Origin: an uncultured Microbulbifer sp.
GTDB taxonomy: Bacteria > Pseudomonadota > Gammaproteobacteria > Pseudomonadales > Cellvibrionaceae
Direction: 5' to 3'
DNA length: 64,000 bases
Assembly: GCF_947489355.1 (NCBI RefSeq)
Contig: NZ_CANLDD010000014.1
Coordinates: forward strand, 1 to 64,000
Shown here: piece by piece, positions 1 through 9,329 of the stretch
How positions within the stretch are numbered: position 1 is the stretch's first letter
Layout of the letters: every line of letters begins with the position of its first letter
The notes under the pieces: model-generated
The model's database searches: none
Seen by the model: only the letters and a program-made list of their open reading frames with translations
What the model was told of the DNA's origin: nothing
Position numbers and translations under genes: made by a program

Positions 1-98
1 TTCGTGAACTGAACCTGACCTGACAGACCACCGTCAGAAAAACCGGTAACTGTCAGATCAAGTCTGAACTACTACAGCTAATTTCTGGTTGGACTACC

Positions 99-635
99 TC
101 ACCACATCAGATCATCGGGGATCTTGAAGTCAGCGTAAGGGTCGTCTTCGTTGTCTGGAGTGGTGGTCTCAGCCGGTTTCACCACGATATCACTATTGCG
201 CTCGGCAATCTTGTCTGCAATCCCCCTGGGGACAAGGTCAAAACGTTCGTCCATCGCAACAATTACCAGTCTGCCAGCTATCAAGTGGTCGCGCAGTGCT
301 TCTGTTACGTAAATTGTTTTAACCTTCTTGTCGAAGGTGAAGTTGTAGGCAGTTTCGCCATTGCCCTGTGTTTGGCGGTTATTGTCCACCAATTGCTTAA
401 TCTGTGCGGCGATGGCTTTCTGTCGGGCAGCGGCGTCACGTTGGGCATTTAAAGCGCGATCCCGTGCCATTTTATCGGTGCGGGCCTGCTGCACAACCAC
501 TTTGGTTTCATCGATTTGTGCTTCTCTGGACTTTTTGGCAACTTTTTGTTTCTTACGCTTTTCCTTACTGATTTGCTTGGCTTTCTTTTTGTCGACAAGC
601 CCGGCTTGGAGCAGTTGGTCTTGAAGTGAAGCCAT
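99..635 (-). CDS. DUF2058 (YaiL-like) protein
   Basis: A 178-residue protein matching the DUF2058/YaiL family of gammaproteobacteria in length and architecture. Residues 1-85 are a very Lys/Arg/Gln-rich, probably coiled-coil region that opens with the family-typical MASLQDQLLQAGLVDKKKAK. Residues 95-145 form the conserved folded part (YNFTFDKKVKTIYV, then LIAGRLVIV, then FDLVP). The tail is acidic. There is no signal peptide, so it is predicted cytosolic. No biochemical function is established for the family; the basic N-terminus suggests nucleic-acid or ribosome contact, but that is inference. It appears monocistronic. Confidence 0.85.
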   Translation of the reverse strand: MASLQDQLLQAGLVDKKKAKQISKEKRKKQKVAKKSREAQIDETKVVVQQARTDKMARDRALNAQRDAAARQKAIAAQIKQLVDNNRQTQGNGETAYNFTFDKKVKTIYVTEALRDHLIAGRLVIVAMDERFDLVPRGIADKIAERNSDIVVKPAETTTPDNEDDPYADFKIPDDLMW

Positions 636-747
636 GGTGTGTTTCCCGCAATAATATGTTTAAACAACTTGTCCCGCCAAACCTGGCGGGAGAACTGATT
701 GGTCAATTTTCAGCCAGGTTTGTTATCAGAGAGCTACCGCAGGTATT

Positions 748-1290
748 TTACCTGAACTTGACCGGGCTGCCGCACTGAATTTTGTTCCGGGGGAGCTGTG
801 TTTGGCGGAAAAGCATCTCATGAGTAGCAAATTTGCCACTCGCCGGCAAGATGGAATAGACTGCCCATTCAATGTGAAGTGGTTTTGCCACGGGCGTTCT
901 CCATAATCTTATAACCAGCAAGATCTCTTTGCTGCGCCCAAACGATAAGCACTCTTCCAAGGCGTTGTGGTGATAATCGATGTTATGGGCATCAAAGATC
1001 TGTGTTAGCGGCGGTACGATCTGCTCGGATTCACAAGTGGGCTGGTTGTTGGAGTGTCCAATGACTCTTTGATCCAGAGCGATCACATCGGCGTACTCTC
1101 GCAATGCCATAAACATCCCAAAGCGATAATTGACGGCCATAATGCCCGAGCCGCCGGGGCCTCCAGCCAAATAGACAATAGGTGGATGGGTTTTTTTTTC
1201 CAGTAGCGGGAAAGCGCAGATACTGAATGGTAATCGTGCGGCTTTTTTTGGTTTTGTCGTTTTGGCTACTTGAAGCGCTCCCCTGTATCC
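748..1290 (-). pseudogene. Frameshifted, truncated alpha/beta hydrolase (proline-iminopeptidase-like)
   Basis: The minus strand encodes PPIVYLAGGPGGSGI followed by a stretch ending ADVIALDQRVIGHSN, the signature N-terminal part of secreted alpha/beta hydrolases of the tripeptidyl-aminopeptidase/proline-iminopeptidase group. Upstream, the expected lead-in (SRTITIQYLRFPATGK) sits in another frame. The two frames meet at a run of nine T residues (1191-1199), so a homopolymer slip is the likely lesion. After about 80 residues the similarity stops and the rest is unrelated. The nucleophile elbow and the catalytic His/Asp region are absent. It is a decayed gene, not a small functional enzyme. Confidence 0.7.
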
Positions 1291-1413
1291 TTTTAAAACA
1301 GAAACCGAGTTTGAATACTGTGCTCCCCGATATTGCCTAACAACTTGATACTGAACGCCTATTCTGTAGCAGCCAGTCGCTGCGGCAGGGTGATTGCCCG
1401 CTAGCTGATGGGG

Positions 1414-2406
1414 TCAAAAGGACACCTCTTTTACTGCCCGTGGCATGGTATCGGCTTGTCCATTGGAGAATTTGGTCACAATTTCCTCGACACTGGCCGA
1501 CTCGGTGCTGGCACCACCGAGAGCTTTGAGCAGATCTCTGATCAGGGCAGTGACCTCCAGAGTCATTACCGCAAAATCCGCATCGAAACGTTGTGCCGCC
1601 CCATCGGCATCTGTGTTGTCGGCTTTTTCCAGCAGTTCACTGCTGAATTTGATACGTTTCAGGGAAAGCTGGTCGTCCACCAGGAATGCGATGCCGCCGC
1701 GCCAAACCAGCCCCAGTCTGTAGACCTGCAGCCCGGCCAGCAGGTGGTTTTGGATCTCTTGTGCGCAGAGGTCCTGATTCCTGCAGCGAATCACACTGCC
1801 GCTGTCTTTGGGATCGCGCAGTTCACACTCGTGGTCGAAATCAAACTGCGCTGGTGCCTGTGACGCGGTGAGCCATTGGGTCATGGCCTGCTGCGGTAGG
1901 TTTTTGGCGGCGAGAGGCACCACGGCGAGACTGCCGATGGCTTCGCGCAGGTTTTCCAATAACTCCTCTGCGGCAGAGGCGGAAGAGGCATTGATCACCA
2001 CCCAATTGGATTGGGGGGCGAGGTAGGCATAGTGCAGGCGGGAGCGCGCGAAGGCCTGGGGGCGCATTTCCAGCAGCACCTCTTCCTTGAGGTTTTGCCG
2101 CTCCTTGCGCCCTACCTGGCGGGATTCCCTGTCGCTGATGGCCTGTGCCAGCGCCTCCACTCTTTCATTGACCACTGCGGCAGGAATGACCTTCTCCTGC
2201 TTTTTGGCGCAAACCATGAGATAACCATTGGTGGCGTGCACGAGCTGGTTGCCGTACCGGCCCAGTGGGGGCACCCACCCGTATCGGGCAGAATCCTGAC
2301 TTCCGCAGGGAACAAAGGCGTGCGGCTCCAGCAGTTGGCTGAGTGTTTCGGCATCGAAGGTGAACTCTTTGGTTAAGCGATAAATACGAAGATTTTTAAA
2401 CCACAT
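1414..2406 (-). CDS. rdgC: Recombination-associated protein RdgC
   Basis: About 330 residues, slightly longer than the E. coli protein (303). The start was set at MWFKNLRIYRL, which matches the highly conserved RdgC N-terminus; an ATG four codons upstream is in frame but less likely. RdgC forms a ring-shaped dimer that binds double-stranded DNA without sequence preference and modulates RecA-dependent recombination (family knowledge). Conserved stretches visible here include the GYLMVC region, the ERQNLKEEV-like Lys/Glu helix near the middle, and the VWRGGIAFLVDDQLSLKRIKF block towards the C-terminus. Cytosolic and apparently monocistronic. Confidence 0.95.
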   Translation of the reverse strand: MWFKNLRIYRLTKEFTFDAETLSQLLEPHAFVPCGSQDSARYGWVPPLGRYGNQLVHATNGYLMVCAKKQEKVIPAAVVNERVEALAQAISDRESRQVGRKERQNLKEEVLLEMRPQAFARSRLHYAYLAPQSNWVVINASSASAAEELLENLREAIGSLAVVPLAAKNLPQQAMTQWLTASQAPAQFDFDHECELRDPKDSGSVIRCRNQDLCAQEIQNHLLAGLQVYRLGLVWRGGIAFLVDDQLSLKRIKFSSELLEKADNTDADGAAQRFDADFAVMTLEVTALIRDLLKALGGASTESASVEEIVTKFSNGQADTMPRAVKEVSF

Positions 2407-2657
2407 ACATCCGGCCATCTGTTATGAATTGCGTGTGCAAGCGCAATTATGCGAAAACAGGCGTGACACAGCCAGTGTAATCTTCCCGAATACCGGCCTG
2501 GTTATTTTTTGTACCGTCACCCGGATTTGACCGGATTGCAGAGGGCGTCGGTGGGTAGGGAGGGACAATGGCGTGGCGTGAAAGCCGGGTCAACCGCGCG
2601 CCCTTTTCCAGGCAGGTGCCCTCTACTCGCCCTGGCAGTCGTCCAGGCCCTTGTGGC

Positions 2658-3788
2658 TTATTGGACTTTCTGATTATTGAGAATGCTGGCGATTGCCGGA
2701 CCGGCATACTTGTCAAAATCACTGGGGGTAAAGCCCAGTAGTCTCAATGCGGTTGCGGCCACCTGACTCTGATACAGAGTTGCACCGCCGGAAGCCTCTC
2801 CGATGTGCTTGATATCCGGGCCCAGTGCTGCGATCCAGATCTCGTTGGAACCGGGTATCCCCTCCTGGTGCGGATGGTCCTTTTTGCCGAAGTACTGGGT
2901 GAGCGCCGGGCCGCTGGCATGGTGCGGCCAGGTTTCAGCCGTGTTGCCGCGCCCGTGGTCCACTGTGACAAGCAGGTTGGTGTTATCCCGGTAGCCCTCA
3001 AGTGTTTGCAGGGTATTCCACAGGTCCGCCAGGATGGTGTCGCTGCGATGAGCGGACTGCAGATACTGTTCATCGTGGGCGAAATCATCGGTCTCCCCCA
3101 GGGCGATGTAGAGCACTTTCGGTTTTTTCTGAATCAGGTATTCTTTCGCCAGGCCGTAGGTGAAGTCATCGGGGCGCACATCCTCCCAGAAAACCGGCAG
3201 TTGGCCTTGCAGGTCATTTAAAAACCGGGCGCGCACCGATACCTGTGGCCAGATGGCGGGTTCCAGCCCGGCATTGACAAAAATACCGCTGCGTTCCCGG
3301 TTTATGATGGCAGAAAAAACGCCCCAACTGCCAAACGCGGCAATATTTTTTTTGAAACGGGGTTTTGTTTGCAGCCATTCCAGAAAAGTGATATTGGCAT
3401 TGGGTATGGCCTCATTGGAATTGATGTTCGGATCGGCGCGTCCGGTGAGAATTTCGTTGTAGCCGGGGTAGGAAAACCACCAGTTATTGGTAACATTAGC
3501 CTGGGACTCCTTATCGCGGTTGCCGGCGAGTACCCCGTGTTTTTCTATCGTGCCCCATATAAACGGCAGGAGCTTTTGACGTTTTTCCCGCGCAGACTTT
3601 CCCCCAAATTGTTCGATCAGTCGGGCTTTGTTTTCGGTGTATTTGTCGTGTTGAATAAGCTCCGGATCATAGCCGGAAAATACCTCCTGCCAGCGCAAGC
3701 CGTCGATTGTCACCAACACCAGATGATCGGCGGTGTGGGCATGGGTGCAAAGTATCACCGCCAGCAGTGCTATCAATACTCTTTTCAT
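2658..3788 (-). CDS. Exported alkaline-phosphatase-superfamily hydrolase
   Basis: A 376-residue protein with a cleavable signal peptide (MKRVLIALLAVILCTHAHTA). Metal-binding signatures of the alkaline phosphatase/phosphodiesterase superfamily are present: VTIDGLRW just after the signal, ALGETDDFAHDEQY near the middle, and LVTVDHGRG followed by a WPHH stretch further on. These would bind two metal ions, usually zinc, and act on phosphate mono- or diesters or related substrates in the periplasm. The substrate cannot be told from sequence; sulfatase- or phosphopentomutase-like members share these motifs. An AGGA ribosome binding site lies just before the ATG. The neighbours do not suggest a pathway. 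Confidence 0.8.
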   Translation of the reverse strand: MKRVLIALLAVILCTHAHTADHLVLVTIDGLRWQEVFSGYDPELIQHDKYTENKARLIEQFGGKSAREKRQKLLPFIWGTIEKHGVLAGNRDKESQANVTNNWWFSYPGYNEILTGRADPNINSNEAIPNANITFLEWLQTKPRFKKNIAAFGSWGVFSAIINRERSGIFVNAGLEPAIWPQVSVRARFLNDLQGQLPVFWEDVRPDDFTYGLAKEYLIQKKPKVLYIALGETDDFAHDEQYLQSAHRSDTILADLWNTLQTLEGYRDNTNLLVTVDHGRGNTAETWPHHASGPALTQYFGKKDHPHQEGIPGSNEIWIAALGPDIKHIGEASGGATLYQSQVAATALRLLGFTPSDFDKYAGPAIASILNNQKVQ

Positions 3789-4080
3789 TGAGTGTGTTTC
3801 CTGCGGGAATTGTGCCCGCTCTGATTTTTCGTCTTACCCAGGTATAGTGCTAGACCGCTTGTTGCCCGTCGGATTATTTCACAAACACTCTGTTATGCTG
3901 GCTTTGGGACCGATCCAGAAGGCTATTGGTTAAGAGTTGGGCGATCAAAGAGCGCACCCATAACTGATTTGGTAGCGATCCCTGAAGTACCCACCCAGCT
4001 GTAAAAAATCCCTCTATCCCGGCGGCCTGTTCCAACCGGGGTCGGCGGCGGGCGCTGTGTGACTTGGCCGATGTGCTTTC

Positions 4081-6444
4081 TCAGAAATCCACAGCGACTG
4101 AGAGGGAGAGGGAGAGGGTGCGAGGTGCGCCGATCCAGGCGCCTCCGGATACCACGGTACCCAGATAATCTGCATCGAACAGATTGTTAATCACCAGGTT
4201 CAGGTTTACCGCAGACAACGCTGGGTTAATCTCTGTGAAGTTAATGCCGATGTAGGCATCGGTGGCGATATAGGACTCCGCCACCCAGGTATTGTTCGTA
4301 TCCACATAGCGATCTCCGGTGAACTTGGTGGAAACACCGCCGTACAAGAGGGCTGAATTCCAGTCCAGACCCACCACAAACAACTGCTCCGGGATGCCGA
4401 CGACCGCATTGTCGCGAGTGATACCCTGGGCTTCATCGACTGCGGCATCCCCGGAGCCGAGGTAGGTGGCATTGATCAGGGTATAGGAAGTGTAGAGATT
4501 GAAGGATTCCCCAAGGTCATAGTCCAGCAACAATTCCAGGCCAGTTGATTCGATACCACCGGCATTGAAGTAAGTGCCATTGGTGCCGATCAGGTAATTG
4601 GGGCCTGTGGTTGTATTGTTGTCCAGGAAAATAATCCGGTTTTCAAATTGGTTCTCGAAATAGGTGGCGGTAGCTGTGAAGCTATCCCCAGTGTAGCGCA
4701 GGCCGAATTCAATGGTCTCGGATGTTTCGGGGTCGATATTGTCCAGGTCCGAATCCGGACGTTCGAGCACACTGTCTCCGATTGCCTTAAAGTTCTCCGC
4801 GTATCCGGCAAACAGCTCTGCGTCCTCTAGTGGAGTTTCCCAGAGCAGTCCTGCGGAGAGCAAAATATCGGAATCCGAATTGATACCCACATCGGGTGAT
4901 GCGTCGAATAAATCCTCCCGCTTAACCTCCACAAAAAACTGCTTGGCCCCCAGTGTCAGTGTGAGTGCGTCAATAACCAGGGCGTCTTGCAGATACCACT
5001 GGTGGGTTTCCTGAGGGTAGCTGCGGTCGTACTGCACCCAGTAAGGGGTCGCATCAAAATCGGCACCACGGGTGGCATCGGTGATTTTGTGCCAGTCGCG
5101 GTGCTCGTCACGAGTAGCGTCTTCGTACCAGAGACCACCGCGCAGCTCGTGCTCGTAGCCGGCGATCAGTCCGTTGTAAGTGAAGTCCAATGTCAGGCCG
5201 GTCCGTTCCTTTTTATAGTGGGTATGACGGTAGGACATAGCCGGGATAGGATTTGCCAGATAGCATGCGGTATCATACTCCGGTCCCGACTGGCCGTAGA
5301 TATTGACAACTGAAGAAATGCAGCCGTCTATGGGCATGAGCGCATTGCCATTGGCATCTACATAGAAAATCTGTCCTGACTGAAGGCCACCGTAAGCGGT
5401 AGCGCCGCCGAGGAATTCCGACTGGCCTGCATTGCCATCATCGGTAATATCCACCAGATAGGGGGGAACCCAATCGCCGCGTCCCGAATTGGTGTGATGG
5501 TAGAGCCCGGCATGCAGGTTAAGACTTTCCGTGAGATCGTACTCGAATTGTGAGTAGGCCAGCAGATTCTTACGCAGGGTAGACCAGCCGCGGCGGTAGA
5601 GCTGATCGATATAGGGGATGCCCGCCCATTCTCCACGCAAAAAGTCGTCTTCCGGGTATTCCTTAAACTGCGCCTCTGAATAAATACGCTGGTAATTGTC
5701 CTCGTGGACATCATCATAGGAAACGTAGGTTTTGACAGTGCCGTTTTCCAGGGCTGTGACCAGTTTTGCGGCAATATGCTCGCGTTGGTTTTGCGCGGTT
5801 TCGGTGATCCAGTCAGTGGCTTCCTGGGTGGCGTAGGAGATCCACGCTGTGTTGTTGCCGGCAAAGGTACCGGTGTCGAACCGATAGTAGAATCGCCGGG
5901 CGTCGAACTCGCCTGCGGAAAGCTCCATGCGGCTGCGGCGTGCGTCCTCTGGGTCTTGGCTGCGGTAATCAATGGTGCCACCCAGGGCATCCAGTGAGCG
6001 GGAGGCAATATCCGAGGTGCCCTGGGAAACCTCTATGGAGGCGAGGTTGGCGGGGTCGATAAAGCGGTTGGCCTTGGCGCCACCCCCATAATTGGAACCG
6101 CCATTGGGGATACCATCAATGGTGGTACCAATTTGCTGCTCATCCAGGCTGATGGTAAAGCCGCGCACACTGATATTGGTAGACCAGTCATCAAAGCCAT
6201 AGGTATCCCCCTCGTTGACGGAAACACCGGGCAGGTTATCAATCAGCGCGTTGACACTGGTCATGGAGGACTGCTGTTTGCGCATGGCCTCAGATACCGC
6301 GCTGCTGTTAAAAGTGGCACCCGCACCCAGCACAACGACTTCCTCCAGCTGACCGTCGCCTGCCGGCTCAGCCAGCGATGGATTCGCGGCTATCAGCGTG
6401 GTTAGGGAAATGGCAGAAGCCAGGTAGGTTTTTCTGGAATTCAT
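4081..6444 (-). CDS. TonB-dependent outer membrane receptor
   Basis: About 787 residues from the chosen start, MNSRKTYLASAISLTTLIAANPSLAE, which is a clear signal peptide. An in-frame extension to 6654 adds 70 residues with no family character. After the signal, LEEVVVLG is a TonB-box-like segment, followed by the plug domain (NALIDNLPGVSVNEGDTYGF, ISVRGF, TTIDGIP). A long beta-barrel ends in LSLSLSVAVDF with the C-terminal aromatic residue used by the outer-membrane assembly machinery. The protein imports an unknown ligand using TonB energy. The adjacent phosphatase-superfamily gene is on the same strand, but about 290 bp separate them. Siderophore and carbohydrate ligands are both possible. 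Confidence 0.9.
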   Translation of the reverse strand: MNSRKTYLASAISLTTLIAANPSLAEPAGDGQLEEVVVLGAGATFNSSAVSEAMRKQQSSMTSVNALIDNLPGVSVNEGDTYGFDDWSTNISVRGFTISLDEQQIGTTIDGIPNGGSNYGGGAKANRFIDPANLASIEVSQGTSDIASRSLDALGGTIDYRSQDPEDARRSRMELSAGEFDARRFYYRFDTGTFAGNNTAWISYATQEATDWITETAQNQREHIAAKLVTALENGTVKTYVSYDDVHEDNYQRIYSEAQFKEYPEDDFLRGEWAGIPYIDQLYRRGWSTLRKNLLAYSQFEYDLTESLNLHAGLYHHTNSGRGDWVPPYLVDITDDGNAGQSEFLGGATAYGGLQSGQIFYVDANGNALMPIDGCISSVVNIYGQSGPEYDTACYLANPIPAMSYRHTHYKKERTGLTLDFTYNGLIAGYEHELRGGLWYEDATRDEHRDWHKITDATRGADFDATPYWVQYDRSYPQETHQWYLQDALVIDALTLTLGAKQFFVEVKREDLFDASPDVGINSDSDILLSAGLLWETPLEDAELFAGYAENFKAIGDSVLERPDSDLDNIDPETSETIEFGLRYTGDSFTATATYFENQFENRIIFLDNNTTTGPNYLIGTNGTYFNAGGIESTGLELLLDYDLGESFNLYTSYTLINATYLGSGDAAVDEAQGITRDNAVVGIPEQLFVVGLDWNSALLYGGVSTKFTGDRYVDTNNTWVAESYIATDAYIGINFTEINPALSAVNLNLVINNLFDADYLGTVVSGGAWIGAPRTLSLSLSVAVDF

Positions 6445-6813
6445 CGGGGCACCCCTGTTGGTCGTATTTGGCAATTCGAAAGCCGGGTCATGTGTGCCCG
6501 GTCTGGTTTGCCCGGGTACATTGAAGCGTCTTGATGAACGCTGCATGACAGCCGAATGAAACTCTCTTGAAGGGCTTTTGAATAAGGTATATCCCCTTGA
6601 CTGAGTGGGTAAAAAGAGCGGGGGTTGTCCTTTGCGGACACAGGCCATTGCCATCGGGGGAAAGCGGGCGTTTTAAAGAGGTGGCACAATTGGAAAGAAA
6701 GATGGGCACAAATACCCGGGGCCGAGACAAGCTCGTTTTGAAACCTGATAACCCGGCAGGAAATTCGGTATGCCAGGGCTGGTTCTGACCAGCCCTGGCA
6801 ACAGGGGTATCCT

Positions 6814-6980
6814 TAACAGGTTGTTGAAAAAGGCATCCTGCCTTTTTCAAAACACGAAAAGCGAAAAATGTGATTTTCACTTTTCTCCCAAAATCAACGA
6901 CTTAGGCTTCGCCGATTTTGCCGAAATATCCATATTTCGGTACCAGGCGTCGAAATTCTTCGAATTTCAACAGCCTGTAA
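6814..6980. mobile_element. Hairpin-rich MITE-like element with terminal inverted repeats
   Basis: A non-coding element of about 167 bp bounded by an inverted repeat: ACAGGTTGTTGAAA on the left (6816-6829) and TTTCAACAGCCTGT on the right (6965-6978), matching at 13 of 14 positions. TTA/TAA flanks the ends. Inside is a chain of short hairpins: AAAAGGCA-tcc-TGCCTTTT near 6827-6846, CCGAAATAT-cc-ATATTTCGG at 6921-6940 and GAAATTC-tt-cGAATTTC near 6952-6967. There is no coding capacity. It sits immediately downstream of the small lipoprotein operon. A miniature inverted-repeat transposable element or a REP-like composite are the two readings. Confidence 0.6.
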
Positions 6981-6984
6981 GTCG

Positions 6985-7323
6985 TTAATTGGCAACCTTG
7001 AGGGATATCCCTGTGCATGCCTCTATGGCGGTCCAAAGAACACCGACGATCGCATTCCATACCTTCTCGATGGTCACAGCGAGCAGGCCACGCAGGGTCT
7101 TGGCAAAATTCAGGGCCATATCTTCCAAAGAGTCCAGAAAATAATCCCTTAAGTCTTCGTTGATTTCTCTGTTCAAAATGGCTTTGGTAATCAACTGCGC
7201 CTGCAGGGCCAGGGCCGACAATTGACGTTCTGAGAAACCGCGAATTTCAGTGATGTCGTGGGCGATGATGGCGGATGCTGTATCTTTGATATTGGAGATG
7301 AGTTGGTTAACATCAAGTGACAT
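6985..7323 (-). CDS. Hypothetical 112-residue protein
   Basis: I do not recognise a family. The product begins MSLDVNQLISNIKDTASAII, is predicted largely alpha-helical, and ends with a hydrophobic or amphipathic stretch (LLAVTIEKVWNAIVGVLWTAIE) that could associate with a membrane. No signal peptide is seen. It lies 10 bp downstream of a lipoprotein gene on the same strand, so the two are probably co-transcribed. Its stop codon falls a few bases from the right end of the inverted-repeat element at 6814-6980, which may supply the transcript's 3-prime end. Confidence 0.65.
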   Translation of the reverse strand: MSLDVNQLISNIKDTASAIIAHDITEIRGFSERQLSALALQAQLITKAILNREINEDLRDYFLDSLEDMALNFAKTLRGLLAVTIEKVWNAIVGVLWTAIEACTGISLKVAN

Positions 7324-7333
7324 GTGGAAATCC

Positions 7334-7834
7334 TCAGCGATTTAGAAACGATTCATAGGTGAGCGCCTGGTCCATGGAGATCAATACTTCATTCTTAAAC
7401 AGCGCAACCGCACCGGTGTGAAGCCCCTTGTCTTCGTCCTCCTCGCGCATTCTGTTTAGGCTGATTGAAATCCTCTGCAGGCAGTTGACGCTGGGCGGTT
7501 GTTCTTCGAAGAGGATATTCGTCTCTGTGGCATTCAAATAGTGATTGATCTTTTTTAAGGCGTCCCGATTGGGAATAGGGCGGGTATTCGATTGCATGGC
7601 CAGTGCATCAATCCTGCCAATCAGTGCATGATAGTGCCCGTTTCTCTCTGGATAGGTGTTCTTATTGGTACCATGGGTCACTGAAGAGAAAAACTGCATG
7701 AGTTCGACATTGACCTCGGTGAGATCAGAATAGAGCTCAGCATCGTATCTGGGTGCCAGTTGGGTGCAGCTGCTGACCAGGAGCGCCAGAAAGAGGAGTA
7801 GCACCAGCGCTACCTTGGAATGGTTAGAATACAT
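7334..7834 (-). CDS. Hypothetical lipoprotein
   Basis: A 166-residue protein with a lipoprotein signal peptide. MYSNHSKVALVLLLFLALLVSSC ends in a lipobox (LVSSC), so the mature protein should carry a lipid on that Cys. The rest is soluble and helical, with one further Cys (SVNCLQRI), and has no family that I can name. Residue +2 after the Cys is Thr, which in the usual Lol rule favours the outer membrane. It is the first gene of a probable two-gene operon with the 112-residue protein downstream. Confidence 0.7.
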   Translation of the reverse strand: MYSNHSKVALVLLLFLALLVSSCTQLAPRYDAELYSDLTEVNVELMQFFSSVTHGTNKNTYPERNGHYHALIGRIDALAMQSNTRPIPNRDALKKINHYLNATETNILFEEQPPSVNCLQRISISLNRMREEDEDKGLHTGAVALFKNEVLISMDQALTYESFLNR

Positions 7835-7998
7835 GGATACTTCCTTTGACTAAAGTGTATTTTCGGTATTTTTTTGAGGTGATCCGTTACCCGCAGATAC
7901 CTCGGAGCAGGGATAATACCGCGAACTGCGGGGAGAGATGTGCAAGCAATAAAAAAAGATGGCTTGGGTTATGAGGTTTTGTTTCTGTGGGCCAGAGC

Positions 7999-8026
7999 GT
8001 GGAGCCCATAATAGAGTGGGCTCCAC
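7999..8026 (-). terminator. Hairpin downstream of the 8040-8738 gene
   Basis: A perfect 10-bp inverted repeat, GTGGAGCCCA and TGGGCTCCAC, separated by 8 nt, starts 14 bp past the stop of the secreted-protein gene. No U-run follows directly on the minus strand, so it may be a weak terminator or a 3-prime stabilising stem. Confidence 0.5.
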
Positions 8027-8039
8027 CGCATCGTGCAGG

Positions 8040-8738
8040 CTAGGGGTGGGTAAACTGAAGCCGGACTTTTTGAAGCCTCAAAAGATTTGTTGCGGCATCA
8101 AAACGTATGCGAGCGAGGTAATAACAGCTTTGGGTGTCGATTGGCCGGGCTGCCGTACTGATCGCTGCGGACCCATTGGGGTTGTCAAGGCTCGTATCGG
8201 TGGCGACTGTTGTGAAGGTGATGGCCCCACCGGCGAAGGCAGGCTGACATATTTCGAAAAGAAAAACCGCCATCATCGAATTGGGATCATTGTCAGACCA
8301 CCACCACCTGAGAAACTGCAATACCCCGCCGTTAGGCAGATCCTCAACTTGCGCGTCGGCGAAGCGCTCGGTACCGAGACGGCTGAGCTCAACCCCGTTT
8401 CCAGCCGAGTACAGCCACTGCGAACCGGTGGTGTCGACCCGGCCGATAAATTCCTTCGGTGAAACTGGTGAATAATCTGTGCTCCCAGATGGAAACAGCG
8501 TGGCCTGGATATCGGGATCAACAGCTGGCGATGCGCCAGAATCCAGATTGTCCTCCCACTCAACGCCTGGCGCCATGTAGACGTTGTCTGCATTCCGCTC
8601 AAAGCCCATGGCTTCAAGGATGGCCGGATCGGTCACGAGAACGTCACCGTTGGCAAGTGCTGCTTGAGCAGTAGCGGTGAGGCAGAAACTTGTCGCAAGG
8701 GCACAGCCAAGCCATGTGATTTTGAGGTGTTTTAGCAT
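8040..8738 (-). CDS. Secreted protein of unknown function
   Basis: 232 residues with a strong signal peptide (MLKHLKITWLGCALATSFCLTATAQA). The mature part is rich in Ser, Thr, Ala and Asp, contains a conspicuous FLRWWWSDNDP motif near the middle, and has two Cys residues (FEICQ and TQSCYYL) that could form a disulfide. I do not recognise the family. It is predicted periplasmic or extracellular, probably mostly beta. Its ATG is followed by a well-formed signal sequence, which supports the start. It stands alone between two intergenic stretches. Confidence 0.6.
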   Translation of the reverse strand: MLKHLKITWLGCALATSFCLTATAQAALANGDVLVTDPAILEAMGFERNADNVYMAPGVEWEDNLDSGASPAVDPDIQATLFPSGSTDYSPVSPKEFIGRVDTTGSQWLYSAGNGVELSRLGTERFADAQVEDLPNGGVLQFLRWWWSDNDPNSMMAVFLFEICQPAFAGGAITFTTVATDTSLDNPNGSAAISTAARPIDTQSCYYLARIRFDAATNLLRLQKVRLQFTHP

Positions 8739-9329
8739 TTTGCAATCTTCCCTGATGTTGAAAAGTTGATCCCTAACATCCCCTCTGGAAACATGCGTTG
8801 GAATTTCTGGAAATTATCCTGGTGATGTCAGGTGTTTTACACAATGATGACAACAGTCGGTCAGGGACAAGCAAAATAGTGATCGGCGTCGCCAATAACA
8901 TATACTGCGATTTGATAACCAACACAGACTTGGGTGTCTTCCCATAGGTTTGGTGCTTGTTTATCCTGCGGGGAGTGCCTTGTGCAAAATTCTTTTGCTT
9001 GAAACCAACTGGTACACATTGCAGCACCACAATAGCATAGGTTGCCTCCCTTACAAGTTGTTTTCATGCAGACTTGCGCCTCTGCCTGTCGCTGCACGGG
9101 TGCTTCGACAGCAGCAGAGGTTTTTCCAAATGAACATACTCAAAACATAAAGGTTTTAATCGCAATGATCCCTGGCGGGCATCATAGAGCTCTTTATTAT
9201 TATTGGAGTAAACTATCGCTATCCAATTCAAAGGCAATCCCCATGATTCCCGGGGCTGAATGAGACATCTCTTTTGAGGCGTTTTTAGAATTTACAGCCT
9301 AATAAAAGCAATCGTGTGCAGGCCTGAGG
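8739..9329. other. Intergenic stretch, about 590 bp
   Basis: No recognised gene. It holds a 78-codon minus-strand frame (8861-9097, GTG start) with eight Cys residues, discussed under findings, and otherwise A/T-rich spacer. No tRNA, terminator or operator was recognised. Confidence 0.5.

Noticed and set aside
6445..6654. 70-residue N-terminal extension of the first TonB receptor
   Set aside because: The extension lacks similarity and would bury the signal peptide; the internal Met is the credible start.
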